From contig NZ_CP029191.1 of the NCBI RefSeq assembly GCF_008642335.1, positions 620,001 to 684,000 on the forward strand: a stretch of DNA of 64,000 nt. Direction: 5' to 3'. How positions within the stretch are numbered: the stretch's first letter is position 1; each line of letters begins with the position of its first letter. The notes under the pieces were generated by a model. The model had not been told where the DNA came from and did no database searches. It worked only from the letters and a program-made list of their open reading frames with translations. This document shows, piece by piece, positions 52,508 to 61,411 of this stretch. The stretch is from Streptomyces venezuelae (lineage in GTDB: Bacteria > Actinomycetota > Actinomycetes > Streptomycetales > Streptomycetaceae). Both the position numbers and the translations under genes were made by a program.

Positions 52508-53484
52508 AGGTAGTACTCCGCTGCCGGGCGCAGGTGGACGGGGCGCGAGGGCAGGTCGGTGGTCACCGCGGCAGTTTTCCACATGGCGTGCGTGGTGGCG
52601 TCGGCGAAGGCGGTGACGGCGGCGTCGCTGCGCCCCTGCGGCCACGCCACCGAGCTGCGCAGGGCCAGCGGCGCGCCGGCCAGCGGGCGCCACACGATCT
52701 CTGGGTCGTCGGCGGGGGCGTCGACGGCTCCGTCGGCGGAGCGGGTTTCGCGCGGCCGGAAGGCCACGGAGCCGGCGGAGCGGATGAGCCCGCGGATGAA
52801 GCTGGGGCCCTGGCCGTGCCGGATGGCGGCGGGCGTGTAGCCGTTGCGGGCGCAGGTGGTGAGCAGGTCGTCGTGGAGGGCGGGCGCGTTGGCGCGCGGG
52901 AAGAGGATCAGGTCGTGGTCGGCGAGGGCGCTCAGCGGCACTTCGCCGAGGGCGGCGGCGGGGGCGTCGCGCGGCAGCAGTACGCCCAGTTCGCGCCGGA
53001 GGACGGGGCCGAGGCCGAGGCCCGTGACGTCGCAGGGGTGGTGGATGAGCCCGACGTCGAGGTCGTGCGAGGCGAACCGGGCGAGCTGCTCCGAGGTGGA
53101 CAGTTCGTGCAGTTCCAGTTCGACGTCCGCGTGCCGCCGCCGGAAGTCCGCCAGGATCTCGGCGACGGTCTCCCCGGCGATGTCGGGCGGCAGCGCGGCG
53201 CGCAGCAGTCCGGCGTCGCCGTCCCGGATGCGGCGGCTGGTGGCCATGAGCGCCTCGGCGCGGGCCAGCAGTTCGCGGGCCTCGTCGAGGAGGAGCATCC
53301 CGCCCTTGGTGATCGTCACCTGTCGGCTGTTGCGCTCGAAGAGCCGGACCCCGAGCTCACGCTCCAGTCGCTGGATGCGCTGGGACAGCGGCGGCTGAGC
53401 CGTGCCGAGCCGGGCGGCGGCACGGCCGAAATGTGACTCTTCTGCAACAGCCACGAAGCACCGGAGATGCAGGATCAGGTCCAC
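52504..53484 (-). CDS. LysR-family transcriptional regulator
   Basis: A 326-residue regulator. The N-terminal helix-turn-helix is VAVAEESHFGRAAARLGTAQPPLSQRIQRLE, followed by a ligand-binding domain. It is coupled to the beta-lactamase-like gene and divergent from a penicillin-binding protein gene. LysR-type activators beside beta-lactamases are known (AmpR, and regulators in Streptomyces cacaoi). The likely targets are both flanking genes. Confidence 0.9.
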   Translation of the reverse strand: MDLILHLRCFVAVAEESHFGRAAARLGTAQPPLSQRIQRLERELGVRLFERNSRQVTITKGGMLLLDEARELLARAEALMATSRRIRDGDAGLLRAALPPDIAGETVAEILADFRRRHADVELELHELSTSEQLARFASHDLDVGLIHHPCDVTGLGLGPVLRRELGVLLPRDAPAAALGEVPLSALADHDLILFPRANAPALHDDLLTTCARNGYTPAAIRHGQGPSFIRGLIRSAGSVAFRPRETRSADGAVDAPADDPEIVWRPLAGAPLALRSSVAWPQGRSDAAVTAFADATTHAMWKTAAVTTDLPSRPVHLRPAAEYYL

Positions 53485-53569
53485 GAGCAGGAACGATATC
53501 GCGGATTAATCATTACGCACTCCATATCCATCTTGGACACATCGGCCGCGAACCTGTTCTGCTCGGCCC
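53485..53569. promoter_or_regulatory. Divergent promoter region between LysR and PBP genes
   Basis: This 85-base region is AT-rich for the window. It holds the palindrome GATTAATC (53504-53511) and the run TTAATCATTACGCACTCCATA. LysR proteins bind T-N11-A sites; several fit loosely, none stands out. The region is a natural place for shared control of both genes. Confidence 0.4.
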
Positions 53570-55042
53570 ATGAACAGGACAATGCGGCACATAGCCGTCT
53601 TCTGCGGGGTCCTCGTGCTGTCCTTGCTGGTACGGGCCACGTGGGTGCAGTTCGCCCGCGCCGACAGCCTCGCCGAGCACAAGAAGAACCGGCGGGTGCA
53701 GATCGACACGTTCAGCGCTCCGCGCGGTGACATCGTCGTCGGCGGCAAGCCGATCACCGGTTCCGTGGCGACGCCGGGCTCGGACCTCAAGTACAAGCGC
53801 ACCTTCAAGGAAGGTCCGATGTACGCGCCGATCACGGGCTACTTCTCGCAGGCCCAGGGCGCGACGTTCCTCGAAGGCGTCGAGAACGACCTCCTGAGCG
53901 GCAAGGACCGCAGGCTCCTCGGCAGCCCCCTGGATGTCCTGACCAGGGAGAAGCCGCGGCCCGGCGATGTCGTCACCACCATCGACCCCAAGGCGCAGAA
54001 GGCCGCCTACAAGGGGCTGACGGATCTCGACGCGAAGGGCGCCGTGGTCGCCATCGACCCACGCTCCGGCAAGATCCTCGCGATGGCGAGCACTCCCTCG
54101 TACGACCCGTCGGTCTTCGCCGGAATCTCCGGCAAGGAGAGCGAGGCCTTCAAGGAACTCGACCGCCGCAAGGACAAACCGCTGAACAACCGGGCGACGC
54201 GCGAGACCTACCCTCCCGGCTCCACCTTCAAGATCCTCACCGCCGCCGCGGCCCTTGAGCACGGCACGGTGACCGACATCGACGCCCCGTCCGGCGCCAG
54301 AGCGCCGTACCGGCTGCCGCTCAGCAGCACGGAGATCGGCAACGTCGTACCCAATTCGATGTGCGACAAGGTGTCGATGAAGACCGCGATGCAGTGGTCG
54401 TGCAACAACGTCTTCCTGGACGCGGCGCTGAAGACCGGCAAGGACAGGATGCGGGAGACCGCCGAGAAGTTCGGGTTCAACAAGGAGCAGTTCACGCCCG
54501 TGCGGTCGGCGGCGAGCGCCTACCCGAAGGAACTGGACAAGCCGCAGACCGCGCTGACCGGCATGGGCCAGGGCAGCGTGACCAGTACGCCCCTGCAGAT
54601 GGCCATGACCGTCGCGGGGCTCGCCAACGACGGCAAGGTGATGAAGCCGTACATGGTGGACGAGCTGCGCGGCCCCGACCTGTCGGTGATCGAGAAGGCC
54701 GAGCCCGAGGTGCTCGACCGCGCCGTCTCCGTGGACACGGCGAAGAAGGTGCAGGCCATGATGGAGCACACGGTGACGGACGGCACGGCGGACAAGGTGC
54801 GGATGCGGGGCGTCACCGTGGGCGGCAAGCCGGGCACCGCGCAGCACGGCGCGGATGTGCGCGACGAGCGTCCGTACGCGTGGTTCGTCTCCTACGCCAA
54901 GCAGGCGGACGGCACATCACCGGTGGCGGTCGCGGTGCTGGTCGACCCCGAGGACATGGACATCTCCCGCTCCGAGATCGCGGGCGGCAGGCTGGGGGCG
55001 CCGATCGCGAAGGCGGTCATGGAGGCGGTGCTCAAGCGCTAG
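53570..55042 (+). CDS. Class B penicillin-binding protein (transpeptidase) with KPGT motif
   Basis: A 490-residue membrane-anchored transpeptidase: N-terminal helix MRHIAVFCGVLVLSLLV, a PBP dimer domain to about residue 150, then the catalytic domain with STFK (218-221), SCN (277-279) and GGKPGTAQHG, where the third motif is KPG (420-422) instead of KTG. Such proteins crosslink peptidoglycan. Streptomyces PbpA-like proteins have this size. The Thr-to-Pro change in the third motif could alter beta-lactam affinity. It is divergent from the LysR/beta-lactamase pair. Confidence 0.88.
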   Translation: MNRTMRHIAVFCGVLVLSLLVRATWVQFARADSLAEHKKNRRVQIDTFSAPRGDIVVGGKPITGSVATPGSDLKYKRTFKEGPMYAPITGYFSQAQGATFLEGVENDLLSGKDRRLLGSPLDVLTREKPRPGDVVTTIDPKAQKAAYKGLTDLDAKGAVVAIDPRSGKILAMASTPSYDPSVFAGISGKESEAFKELDRRKDKPLNNRATRETYPPGSTFKILTAAAALEHGTVTDIDAPSGARAPYRLPLSSTEIGNVVPNSMCDKVSMKTAMQWSCNNVFLDAALKTGKDRMRETAEKFGFNKEQFTPVRSAASAYPKELDKPQTALTGMGQGSVTSTPLQMAMTVAGLANDGKVMKPYMVDELRGPDLSVIEKAEPEVLDRAVSVDTAKKVQAMMEHTVTDGTADKVRMRGVTVGGKPGTAQHGADVRDERPYAWFVSYAKQADGTSPVAVAVLVDPEDMDISRSEIAGGRLGAPIAKAVMEAVLKR

Positions 55043-55151
55043 CCGGGACGTCAACTTCCCTCCGATCACGGCTGGTTCATGGCTGAGGCGGGACCGCAGG
55101 CGAGTCACCCCGGGTGACAGTCGCGACCCGACCCACCATGATGGGTGGGTC

Positions 55152-55712
55152 ATGGAGACTTCGGGACCGACGCCGCGCTCCCGGCCGCGCCACGGTCACA
55201 GGACCGTCGCGCCGCCGGGAGCGGCGGCATGGTCGGCCCCGGCACGTCCGGCGTCGCGGTCCGTCACCCTCTCGCTGACGGGCACCCTCTTCGCCGTCGC
55301 CGCCTACCACCTCGTGCTCGGACCCGTGCCCGGGTGGGACGCGCGGACGGTCGCCGCCGCGGTCCTGTTCCACGCCGCGCTGTCGCTCCGCCGCACCCCG
55401 CCGCAGGACGAGGCCCGCCGCACCCGGTGGGCCGCGGTCCGTGAGCGGTGGAGCCCGGACACCCGCGCCCCCGCGCCGGCCACCGCGCCCCGCCCACTCG
55501 GCGGCGGCTCCCTCACCAGGACCCTGCGCCTCCTCTGGGCGTTCCTGGCGCGACTGCTGCGCCCGTTCCGCACACCGCGGGCCCTCGCGCCACCACCCCC
55601 GGCGGCAACGCACCGTCCGGCGCGCCCGGCCCGCGCGCTCCCTCTCGCCCTCCTCCTCGCGGACGCACTGGTACGGCGGGGCCCTCCGGCCCGCCCGCCG
55701 CTCACCGTCTGA
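55152..55712 (+). CDS. Hypothetical protein with hydrophobic segments
   Basis: A 186-residue Arg/Pro/Ala-rich protein. A hydrophobic stretch SVTLSLTGTLFAVAAYHLVLG at about residues 38-58 is followed by ARTVAAAVLFHAALSL, so it may be a two-helix membrane protein with a basic, proline-rich tail. ATG 55152 lies just after a hairpin (ACCCACC/GGTGGGT). I do not recognise it. The reading frame looks like coding DNA by third-position GC, but low complexity limits confidence. Confidence 0.45.
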   Translation: METSGPTPRSRPRHGHRTVAPPGAAAWSAPARPASRSVTLSLTGTLFAVAAYHLVLGPVPGWDARTVAAAVLFHAALSLRRTPPQDEARRTRWAAVRERWSPDTRAPAPATAPRPLGGGSLTRTLRLLWAFLARLLRPFRTPRALAPPPPAATHRPARPARALPLALLLADALVRRGPPARPPLTV

Positions 55713-55801
55713 CCCGGCCCCCGGCGCGTCCACGGCGCGGCCGACGCGGACGGGAGCGGCACCGGCCCGCCGATCCGCACGTTCCGCTGGGAGGGACCCC
55801 C

Positions 55802-56995
55802 ATGTCCAAGACCGTCGTCGTCATAGGCGCTGGCCCCTATGGCCTGTCCGCCGCCGCACACCTCAGGGCACGCGGCATGCCCGTCCGGATCTTCGGCGCC
55901 CCCGTGGCGAGCTGGGCCCGGCGCATGCCCGCCGGGATGCTCCTGCGGACGCCGCCCGCCGCCACCGAACTGGCGACCCCGCGCGAGGGGTTCACGCTCG
56001 CCGACTACTGCCGTGACGCGGGAGAACGCAGGCTCGGCGACCACGACCAGGTGCCCGTCGGCCTGTTCCTGCGGTACGGGAGGTGGTTCCGGGAGCGGCT
56101 CGTACCCCGTGTCGAGGACGAGCGGGTGGCCGCGGTCGACCGGGGCGCGGACGGTTTCCGCGTGAAGCTGTCCTCGGGCGAGGTGCTCAGGGCGGGGGCC
56201 GTCGTCGTGGCGACCGGGCTCACCGGCTTCGCGCATCTGCCCGCGCCCCTCGCGGCGGCGGCGTCCGGCGGGCCCGCGGCCCTCGGCCTGATCTCGCACA
56301 GCTCCCAGCAGACCGACCCGAGCAGCTTCGCGGGGCGCAGCGTCACCGTCGTGGGGGCCGGTCAGTCCGCGCTGGAGAGCGCCGCGCTGCTCCACGAGGC
56401 GGGCGCGGACGTGCGCGTGGTGGCGCGCGGTCCGGGGGTCAGGTTCGACGCGCCGCCGTCGGGACCGCAGTGGCGCCCCGACACTCCTGCGGGCCGCTCC
56501 TGGACCATGTACGGCCTCACGCGTCAGCCCGCCGCGTTCCGCCGGCTGCCCGCGGCCGCCCGGCTGCGGCTCGCCGAGCGGGCGTTGCGGCCGGGCGGGG
56601 CGTGGTGGCTCAGGGAGCGGTTCGAGGGCAGAGTTCCCGTCCTGGCGGGGCGGGAGATCACGGGGGCGGAGGCGTACGGCGGCGGGATCACCCTGCGGAC
56701 GACGACGCCCGACGGACGTACGCAGACCGTCGAGTCCGAGCACGTCCTGGCCGCGACGGGCTACCGCGTCCAGCTGGAGTCCCTGGAGTTCCTCTCCCCC
56801 GAGCTCCGCGCGGACCTGATACGCGTCGGCGGCTTCCCCCTACTGGACAAGGGGTTCTCCTCCAGCGTGCCCGGCCTGTACTTCACCGGGCCGTCCGCGG
56901 TGGCGACGTACGGCCCCGCGATGCGGCTGGTCAGCGGCACGCGGTTCGCGGGGCCTCGGCTCACCAAGTCCGTGGCGGCGTGCTGCGACGAGTGA
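55802..56995 (+). CDS. FAD/NAD(P)-binding oxidoreductase (flavin monooxygenase-like)
   Basis: A 397-residue flavoprotein. FAD loop VVVIGAGPYGLSAAAHLRA is at the N-terminus and a second dinucleotide loop, VTVVGAGQSALESAALLHEAGA, at about residues 178-199, with VLAATGYR later; this is the layout of FMO/Baeyer-Villiger-like or N-hydroxylating oxygenases. The substrate is unknown. ATG 55802 has GGGAGGGA about six bases upstream. It is not tightly linked to either neighbour. Confidence 0.83.
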   Translation: MSKTVVVIGAGPYGLSAAAHLRARGMPVRIFGAPVASWARRMPAGMLLRTPPAATELATPREGFTLADYCRDAGERRLGDHDQVPVGLFLRYGRWFRERLVPRVEDERVAAVDRGADGFRVKLSSGEVLRAGAVVVATGLTGFAHLPAPLAAAASGGPAALGLISHSSQQTDPSSFAGRSVTVVGAGQSALESAALLHEAGADVRVVARGPGVRFDAPPSGPQWRPDTPAGRSWTMYGLTRQPAAFRRLPAAARLRLAERALRPGGAWWLRERFEGRVPVLAGREITGAEAYGGGITLRTTTPDGRTQTVESEHVLAATGYRVQLESLEFLSPELRADLIRVGGFPLLDKGFSSSVPGLYFTGPSAVATYGPAMRLVSGTRFAGPRLTKSVAACCDE

Positions 56996-57035
56996 ACCCC
57001 GCGGACCGGCGCGGCGGCCTGCGGGCATCGCAGGC

Positions 57036-57623
57036 TCACCTCGGCACGAGCAGGGCGACCAGCCGCTCGGCCTGTTCGCGCGGGTCGGGCGCACCGGCCC
57101 AGCCGCCCGTCATCAGGAGGTGGTGGACGGTCCCGACGAGAGCGAGCGCCGTCGTGCCGGTGTCGGTGCCGTCCGGGACGCGGCCGAGCCTTGCTTCGGC
57201 GTCGAGGTAGGCGGTGAGCGCGTTCTGGATCGCGCAGAAACCGGGGGAACCTTCCGCCAACGCCTCGCGGATGTGCTGTGCGGTGGCGTTGCTCGTCATG
57301 GCCAGGCCGACGACCCTCGGGTCGAGGGAGTCGAGGAGCCCGAGCGCGACGCCGGTCAGGTTCGCGGCGACGGTGTCCTGACCCGCACGGCCGGGGAGCT
57401 CCTGGGCGCGGGCCGCGGTGCGCGCGAACCGGTCGAGCACGAGCTCGGCGACGAAGGCGTCCACGCCTCCGAAGTGCGTGTGCAGTATGCCTTTGGCGCA
57501 GCCCGCCTCGCTCGTGACGGCCCGGCTGGTGAGCGCCGCGGCACCCTCGCGCGCGACGATCCGCTCCGCGGCGCCGAACAGCCGCTCGCGAAGATCGGGG
57601 ATCGCGACTCCGCGCGGTGACAT
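57036..57623 (-). CDS. TetR-family transcriptional regulator
   Basis: A 195-residue repressor-type protein. The N-terminal helix-turn-helix is ALTSRAVTSEAGCAKGILHTHFGGVDAFVAEL. The C-terminal ligand domain is helical. ATG 57623 has GGAGGA about six bases upstream. It is divergent from a methyltransferase gene, and the gap holds two tandem palindromes, likely its operators. Confidence 0.9.
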   Translation of the reverse strand: MSPRGVAIPDLRERLFGAAERIVAREGAAALTSRAVTSEAGCAKGILHTHFGGVDAFVAELVLDRFARTAARAQELPGRAGQDTVAANLTGVALGLLDSLDPRVVGLAMTSNATAQHIREALAEGSPGFCAIQNALTAYLDAEARLGRVPDGTDTGTTALALVGTVHHLLMTGGWAGAPDPREQAERLVALLVPR

Positions 57624-57684
57624 GACGTCCTCCTCGGCATCGACGGCGCCGGTACAACTCGGCGCCCATATCGCCCCGTTGCAA

Positions 57685-57722
57685 GTATGGGCGATCGCCC
57701 ATACCGTTTGGGCGGGCGCCCA
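57685..57722. promoter_or_regulatory. Two tandem palindromic operators between tetR and the methyltransferase
   Basis: Operator 1 (57685-57704) is a perfect 20-bp palindrome with core ATGGGCGATCGCCCAT. Operator 2 (57709-57722) is TGGGCG-GG-CGCCCA. Their centres are 21 bases apart, two helical turns. TTGCAA (57679-57684) and TACCGT (57702-57707), 17 bases apart, can serve as the plus-strand promoter, with operator 1 filling the spacer. Confidence 0.75.
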
Positions 57723-57764
57723 TTCTATCGGTGCGCCCCTATCGCCATGCGTCAGGGGGACGGA

Positions 57765-58667
57765 GTGCAGAGCATCATCAACACCGAGCAGGCACAGGCG
57801 TGGAACGGTTACGAGGGAGAGCACTGGGCCCGCAACCAGGATCGCTGGGACGGGGTGAACGCGGGCTTCAACACCCCGCTCCTGGACGCCGCTTCGGTCG
57901 GCGCACACGACCGTGTCCTGGACGTCGGCTGCGGCGCCGGGCAGACGACCCGACTGGCCGCACGCCGGGCCCACAGCGGTCACGCGCTGGGCCTCGACCT
58001 GTCGGCGCCGATGCTGGCGGGGGCGCGCCGGGCCGCACGCCAAGAGGGCCTGGACAACGTCTCCTTCACGCAGGGCGACGCCCAGGTCCACCCGTTCGCC
58101 CCGGCCTCGTACGACGTCGCGATCAGCCGCTACGGCGTCCTGTTCTTCACCGACCCCGTGGCCGGCTTCGGCAACATCGCCCGCGCGCTGCGCCCCGGCG
58201 GCCGCGCGGCGTTCGTCTGCGGCGCGTACCCCGAGGACAACGAGTGGCTCCAGGCCTTCGCCGCGCTGGCCGACCTGCTCCCTCTCGGCGGCTTCGGCGC
58301 GCCCGGCGGTCCCGGCATGTTCTCCCTCGCGGACGCCGACAGGACGTGCGACGTGCTGTCGGCCGCGGGGTTCACCGGCGTCGAGGCGAGGCGGGTCGAG
58401 ACGTACGGAACGTGGGGCTGGGACGCCGCCGACGCCGCGGCCTTCCTCCTCGATTCGGGCCCCGGCCGCCACCTGACGAGCCAGGTCACCCCGGAGACCC
58501 GCACCGAGGCCCACGCCCGCCTGACGGAAACCCTGCGCCCGCACGAGACGGACGGAACACTGCGACTCCGCAGCGTGGCGCTCTTGGTGACGGCGGTGAG
58601 GGAATGGACACCGCCCCCTGGAAGCGGCGAAGCCGCCCTTCAAGGGCGCGGGGAACTGCGCGGGTAG
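57765..58667 (+). CDS. SAM-dependent class I methyltransferase
   Basis: A 300-residue methyltransferase. SAM motif I is VLDVGCGAGQTT, followed by GLDLSAPMLAGARR and VSFTQGDAQVHPF. The N-terminus INTEQAQAWNGYEGEHWA is shared with a known actinobacterial subgroup. GTG 57765 is chosen for AGGGGGA five bases upstream; ATG 57747 has none. The last residues (LQGRGELRG) are encoded by a Streptomyces repeat element, so the native C-terminus may have been extended. It is probably repressed by the divergent TetR protein. Confidence 0.86.
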   Translation: MQSIINTEQAQAWNGYEGEHWARNQDRWDGVNAGFNTPLLDAASVGAHDRVLDVGCGAGQTTRLAARRAHSGHALGLDLSAPMLAGARRAARQEGLDNVSFTQGDAQVHPFAPASYDVAISRYGVLFFTDPVAGFGNIARALRPGGRAAFVCGAYPEDNEWLQAFAALADLLPLGGFGAPGGPGMFSLADADRTCDVLSAAGFTGVEARRVETYGTWGWDAADAAAFLLDSGPGRHLTSQVTPETRTEAHARLTETLRPHETDGTLRLRSVALLVTAVREWTPPPGSGEAALQGRGELRG

Positions 58668-58675
58668 GGACCACC
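58642..58675 (+). repeat. Streptomyces intergenic repeat, copy 2
   Basis: The sequence AAGGGCGCGGGGAACTGCGC followed by GGGTAGGGACCACC matches copy 1 at 49161 in its core. It overlaps the 3' end and stop codon of the methyltransferase. Confidence 0.6.
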
Positions 58676-58759
58676 GACGGTTAGCCGCCCAACAAGCCCC
58701 CGCGGCAGGGCCATAGGCGGCTTTCAGAGCCACCGGGACGATCGCTACGATGCGCAGCG

Positions 58760-59179
58760 ATGAGACAGTCGCCCCGGACCCGCGCCACCCGGCACGCCAT
58801 ACGCCGCGTCGCGCCCCCCGCTGCGCTCGTCTTTCTCATCGCCACGCTGTTCATGTGCCTCGGCCCCGTCGCGCCCGACGGGGGTCACAAGGGTACGGGC
58901 CACGCCGGCGCCGTCGCCGTCACCCGAGCGCTGTCCTCCGGCTCCCTCGACCACCACGCGGTGGCCGTCGAAGGGTCCGACTGTCCGGACGGCGACCACT
59001 GCTGCGCGCCCGCCGCCCACGGCGTCCGGGCGACACCCGCACCGACCGGCCCGTCCCTCTCGGACCTCCACCGGCAAGAGCCCTGCTCCCGGGCGCCGTC
59101 AGCGCCCGGCCCTGCGCCGGAACAGCCCTCGAACCGCGGCTCTCCCGACCTCCACATGCTCCAGGTGCAGCGGACCTAG
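58760..59179 (+). CDS. Small Cys/His-rich secreted or membrane protein
   Basis: A 139-residue protein. An Arg-rich N-terminus precedes one hydrophobic segment (AALVFLIATLFMCLG), then a polar region with SDCPDGDHCCAPAAHG, and it ends LHMLQVQRT. The general plan (membrane lead, His/Cys middle, LxVxR end) resembles small Streptomyces proteins such as DUF6153, and two more of that type lie at 62647 and 63205. Function is unknown; metal handling is conceivable. Confidence 0.55.
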   Translation: MRQSPRTRATRHAIRRVAPPAALVFLIATLFMCLGPVAPDGGHKGTGHAGAVAVTRALSSGSLDHHAVAVEGSDCPDGDHCCAPAAHGVRATPAPTGPSLSDLHRQEPCSRAPSAPGPAPEQPSNRGSPDLHMLQVQRT

Positions 59180-59291
59180 GCGGACCCCGGCAGGACGGCC
59201 CGCGGATGCGGCCTGCCCGCCGACACGGCATCCACCGACCAGACTCCGCCACCACCGCCGCGCCCCCGTGCGGCGGGGACAGGGAACCCCC

Positions 59292-60026
59292 ATGGCCAAG
59301 GCCAAGCCCGGAAAGCCGAACAGACCCAGCAACTCCAACAGACCCGGTCATACCAACAAGCCCGGCAACGGCAACAAGCCGAGCAAGAAAGCCGTGGCCG
59401 CCGAGCGCAGAGCACGCGTGGAGGCGATGCAGCGCGCCGAGCAGGCGCGCGAGCGGCGCAACCGCATCATCACCGTCTCGGTGAGCACGGTGATCGTCGC
59501 CGCGCTCATCGGCTTCGGCGCGTACGCCGTCGACCGCGCCGACGACAAGGAGGCACAGAACGCGGCCGCCGCGAAGAAGCCCGTTCGGGGCGAGAAGACG
59601 TGGGACGCCAAGAAGCTCGGCCGCAACCACGTCGACAAGGCCGTCGACTACCCCATGACCCCGCCGGTCGGCGGCGACCACAGCCAGGCCTGGATGACCT
59701 GTGAGGCCAAGGTCTACAAGAAGCCCATACCGAACGAGAACGCCGTGCACAGCCTCGAACACGGCGCCGTCTGGGTCACGTACAACGACAAGGCCCCCGA
59801 CGCCGACGTCAAGAAGCTGGGCGACAAGGTCGCCAGGACCTCGTACAGCCTGATGAGCCCGGTCAAGGAGCAGCGGAGCCCCCTCATGCTGTCGGCCTGG
59901 GGACACCAGCTGACCGTGGACAGCGCCGCCGACCCGCGGGTCGGGGAGTTCTTCAGCAAGTACGTGCAGGGCCCGCAGACCCCGGAGCCGGGCGCCGCGT
60001 GCGCCGGAGGCATCGACTCCGCGTGA
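59292..60026 (+). CDS. DUF3105 membrane-anchored protein
   Basis: A 244-residue protein. A lysine/asparagine/proline-rich cytoplasmic tail of about 55 residues precedes one membrane helix (ITVSVSTVIVAALIGFGAYAV). The extracellular DUF3105 domain shows YPMTPPVGGDHSQAWMTCEAKVY, VHSLEHGAVWVTY and a second Cys in AACAGG. The conserved HSLEHGAVW block and two Cys are the family signature; function is unknown. ATG 59292 is the expected start; an eight-codon upstream extension is unlikely. Confidence 0.86.
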   Translation: MAKAKPGKPNRPSNSNRPGHTNKPGNGNKPSKKAVAAERRARVEAMQRAEQARERRNRIITVSVSTVIVAALIGFGAYAVDRADDKEAQNAAAAKKPVRGEKTWDAKKLGRNHVDKAVDYPMTPPVGGDHSQAWMTCEAKVYKKPIPNENAVHSLEHGAVWVTYNDKAPDADVKKLGDKVARTSYSLMSPVKEQRSPLMLSAWGHQLTVDSAADPRVGEFFSKYVQGPQTPEPGAACAGGIDSA

Positions 60027-60033
60027 ACCGGCC

Positions 60034-60069
60034 CGGCCGGCGCGCGGCGGGAGTGCCGCGCGCCGGCCG
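60034..60069. terminator. Strong bidirectional hairpin terminator
   Basis: A 15-bp perfect stem (CGGCCGGCGCGCGGC with its complement) encloses the loop GGGAGT. It lies between convergent DUF3105 and MFS genes. Confidence 0.75.
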
Positions 60070-60103
60070 GACCGGGGTGGTGTCGTGTCACCTCGCTCTC
60101 AGG

Positions 60104-61411
60104 TCAGACCTGCGCCGGCCGCTCCTCCGGCGAGGGCGCAGGGGTCAGCCGTCCCGCGCGGTGCAGCCCGTACAGAGCGGCCGAGCAGCCGAGACCGAGG
60201 AGGAGCAGCGCGAGCCACGGCAGCGCCGACATCCCGGCCTCGCGGGCCGCGTCCAGAGCGACGCCGGTCAGCAGGTTGCCGATCGTGATGCCGACACCGC
60301 AGATGGTGTTGTAGAGGCCGTAGTGCGTGGCGACCAGCCGGTCCCCCGCGAGGCGGACGATCGTGTCCATCTCGAAGGGGTACGCGACCATCGTGCCCAG
60401 TGCGAGCAGCAGTGCGGCAAGCAGGGGCGGGACGGCGGCGAACAGCCACCGCCCGGCTCCCCCGCCCGGCACCGGCAGGGCCGTCGCCGCGAGGAGCGGC
60501 ACGAAGGCGACGCCCATGCACAGCAGCCCCCAGGCCAGGGCCCGCCCGGGCGCCAGCCGTTCCTTGCACCAGGCGGTCACCCGGGTCTGGCCGAGGATGG
60601 TCGCGAGCCCGGACACCGCGAAGAGCAGCGCGACGGCGACGGTGCCGAAGTCGCCGTCGCCGCCGAGACGTCGTACCTCCAGGGGCAGCGCCAGATAGAC
60701 CTGGAAGGTGAGGACGTACGAGCCGATCATGGCCGTCGAGAAGAGCAGGAAGGCACGGTTGCGGAGGACACCGCGCCACTGCGCGAGAACGCCTTCGCCC
60801 GCGCCGGCCCTCCCCTTCCTCGCCGCGTCGTCGCCCCCGCGCGCGGGCAGTGCGCGGATCTGCACGACGCTCAGCACCGCGAAGATCACCGCCGAGACGA
60901 GACAGGTGACCCTGAAGTCGACGCCCGTGAGCAGCATGCCGACGAGCGGGCCCAGCAGGATGCCTGCCTGGTAGAAGACGTTGAACAGCGCGAAGGCCTC
61001 GACGCGGCGCTCGCCGGCGTCGGCGGCGAGGTAGGCCCTCACCGCGGGATTGAACAGCGCGCCGGCGAACCCGGTGGCCGCGGAGGCGACCAGCAGCGCG
61101 GGCACCGAGTCGACGAGGCCGAGGGTGGCGAATCCGACGGTGCGCAGGACACATCCCGCGACGATCAGCGGCTTGTAGCCGAACCGGTCGGCGAGCGTGC
61201 CGCCGACGAGGAACATGCCCTGCTGACTGAAGTTCCGTACACCGAGCACGAGTCCGACGAGCCACCCGGCGAGGCCGAGGGTGCCGGAGAGGTGCTGGGC
61301 GAGGTACGGCATCAGCATGTAGAAGCCGAGGTTGATGGTGAACTGATTGGCCAGGAGCAACTGGACGCTCCGGTCGTAGGACCGGACCTGGGTGAGGGTC
61401 GCCGTGGTCAT
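60104..61411 (-). CDS. MFS transporter paired with a cysteine-synthase-like enzyme
   Basis: A 435-residue membrane protein with about 12 helices. Loop 2-3 carries [13 protein letters not shown], the MFS signature. The start overlaps the stop of the PLP enzyme as ATGA, so production and transport are coupled. Drug- or amino-acid-efflux MFS proteins have this size. The cargo would probably be the product of the PLP enzyme, such as a beta-substituted alanine; that is inference. Confidence 0.86.
   Translation of the reverse strand: MTTATLTQVRSYDRSVQLLLANQFTINLGFYMLMPYLAQHLSGTLGLAGWLVGLVLGVRNFSQQGMFLVGGTLADRFGYKPLIVAGCVLRTVGFATLGLVDSVPALLVASAATGFAGALFNPAVRAYLAADAGERRVEAFALFNVFYQAGILLGPLVGMLLTGVDFRVTCLVSAVIFAVLSVVQIRALPARGGDDAARKGRAGAGEGVLAQWRGVLRNRAFLLFSTAMIGSYVLTFQVYLALPLEVRRLGGDGDFGTVAVALLFAVSGLATILGQTRVTAWCKERLAPGRALAWGLLCMGVAFVPLLAATALPVPGGGAGRWLFAAVPPLLAALLLALGTMVAYPFEMDTIVRLAGDRLVATHYGLYNTICGVGITIGNLLTGVALDAAREAGMSALPWLALLLLGLGCSAALYGLHRAGRLTPAPSPEERPAQV

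Noticed and set aside
55130..55151. Hairpin GACCCACC/GGTGGGTC just before the hypothetical gene at 55152
   Set aside because: It may weakly terminate the PBP gene, but it abuts the next start codon and has no T run, so I did not list it as a terminator.
57747..57764. Upstream ATG for the methyltransferase
   Set aside because: It has no ribosome-binding site, whereas the GTG at 57765 has a well-placed one and gives the expected family N-terminus.
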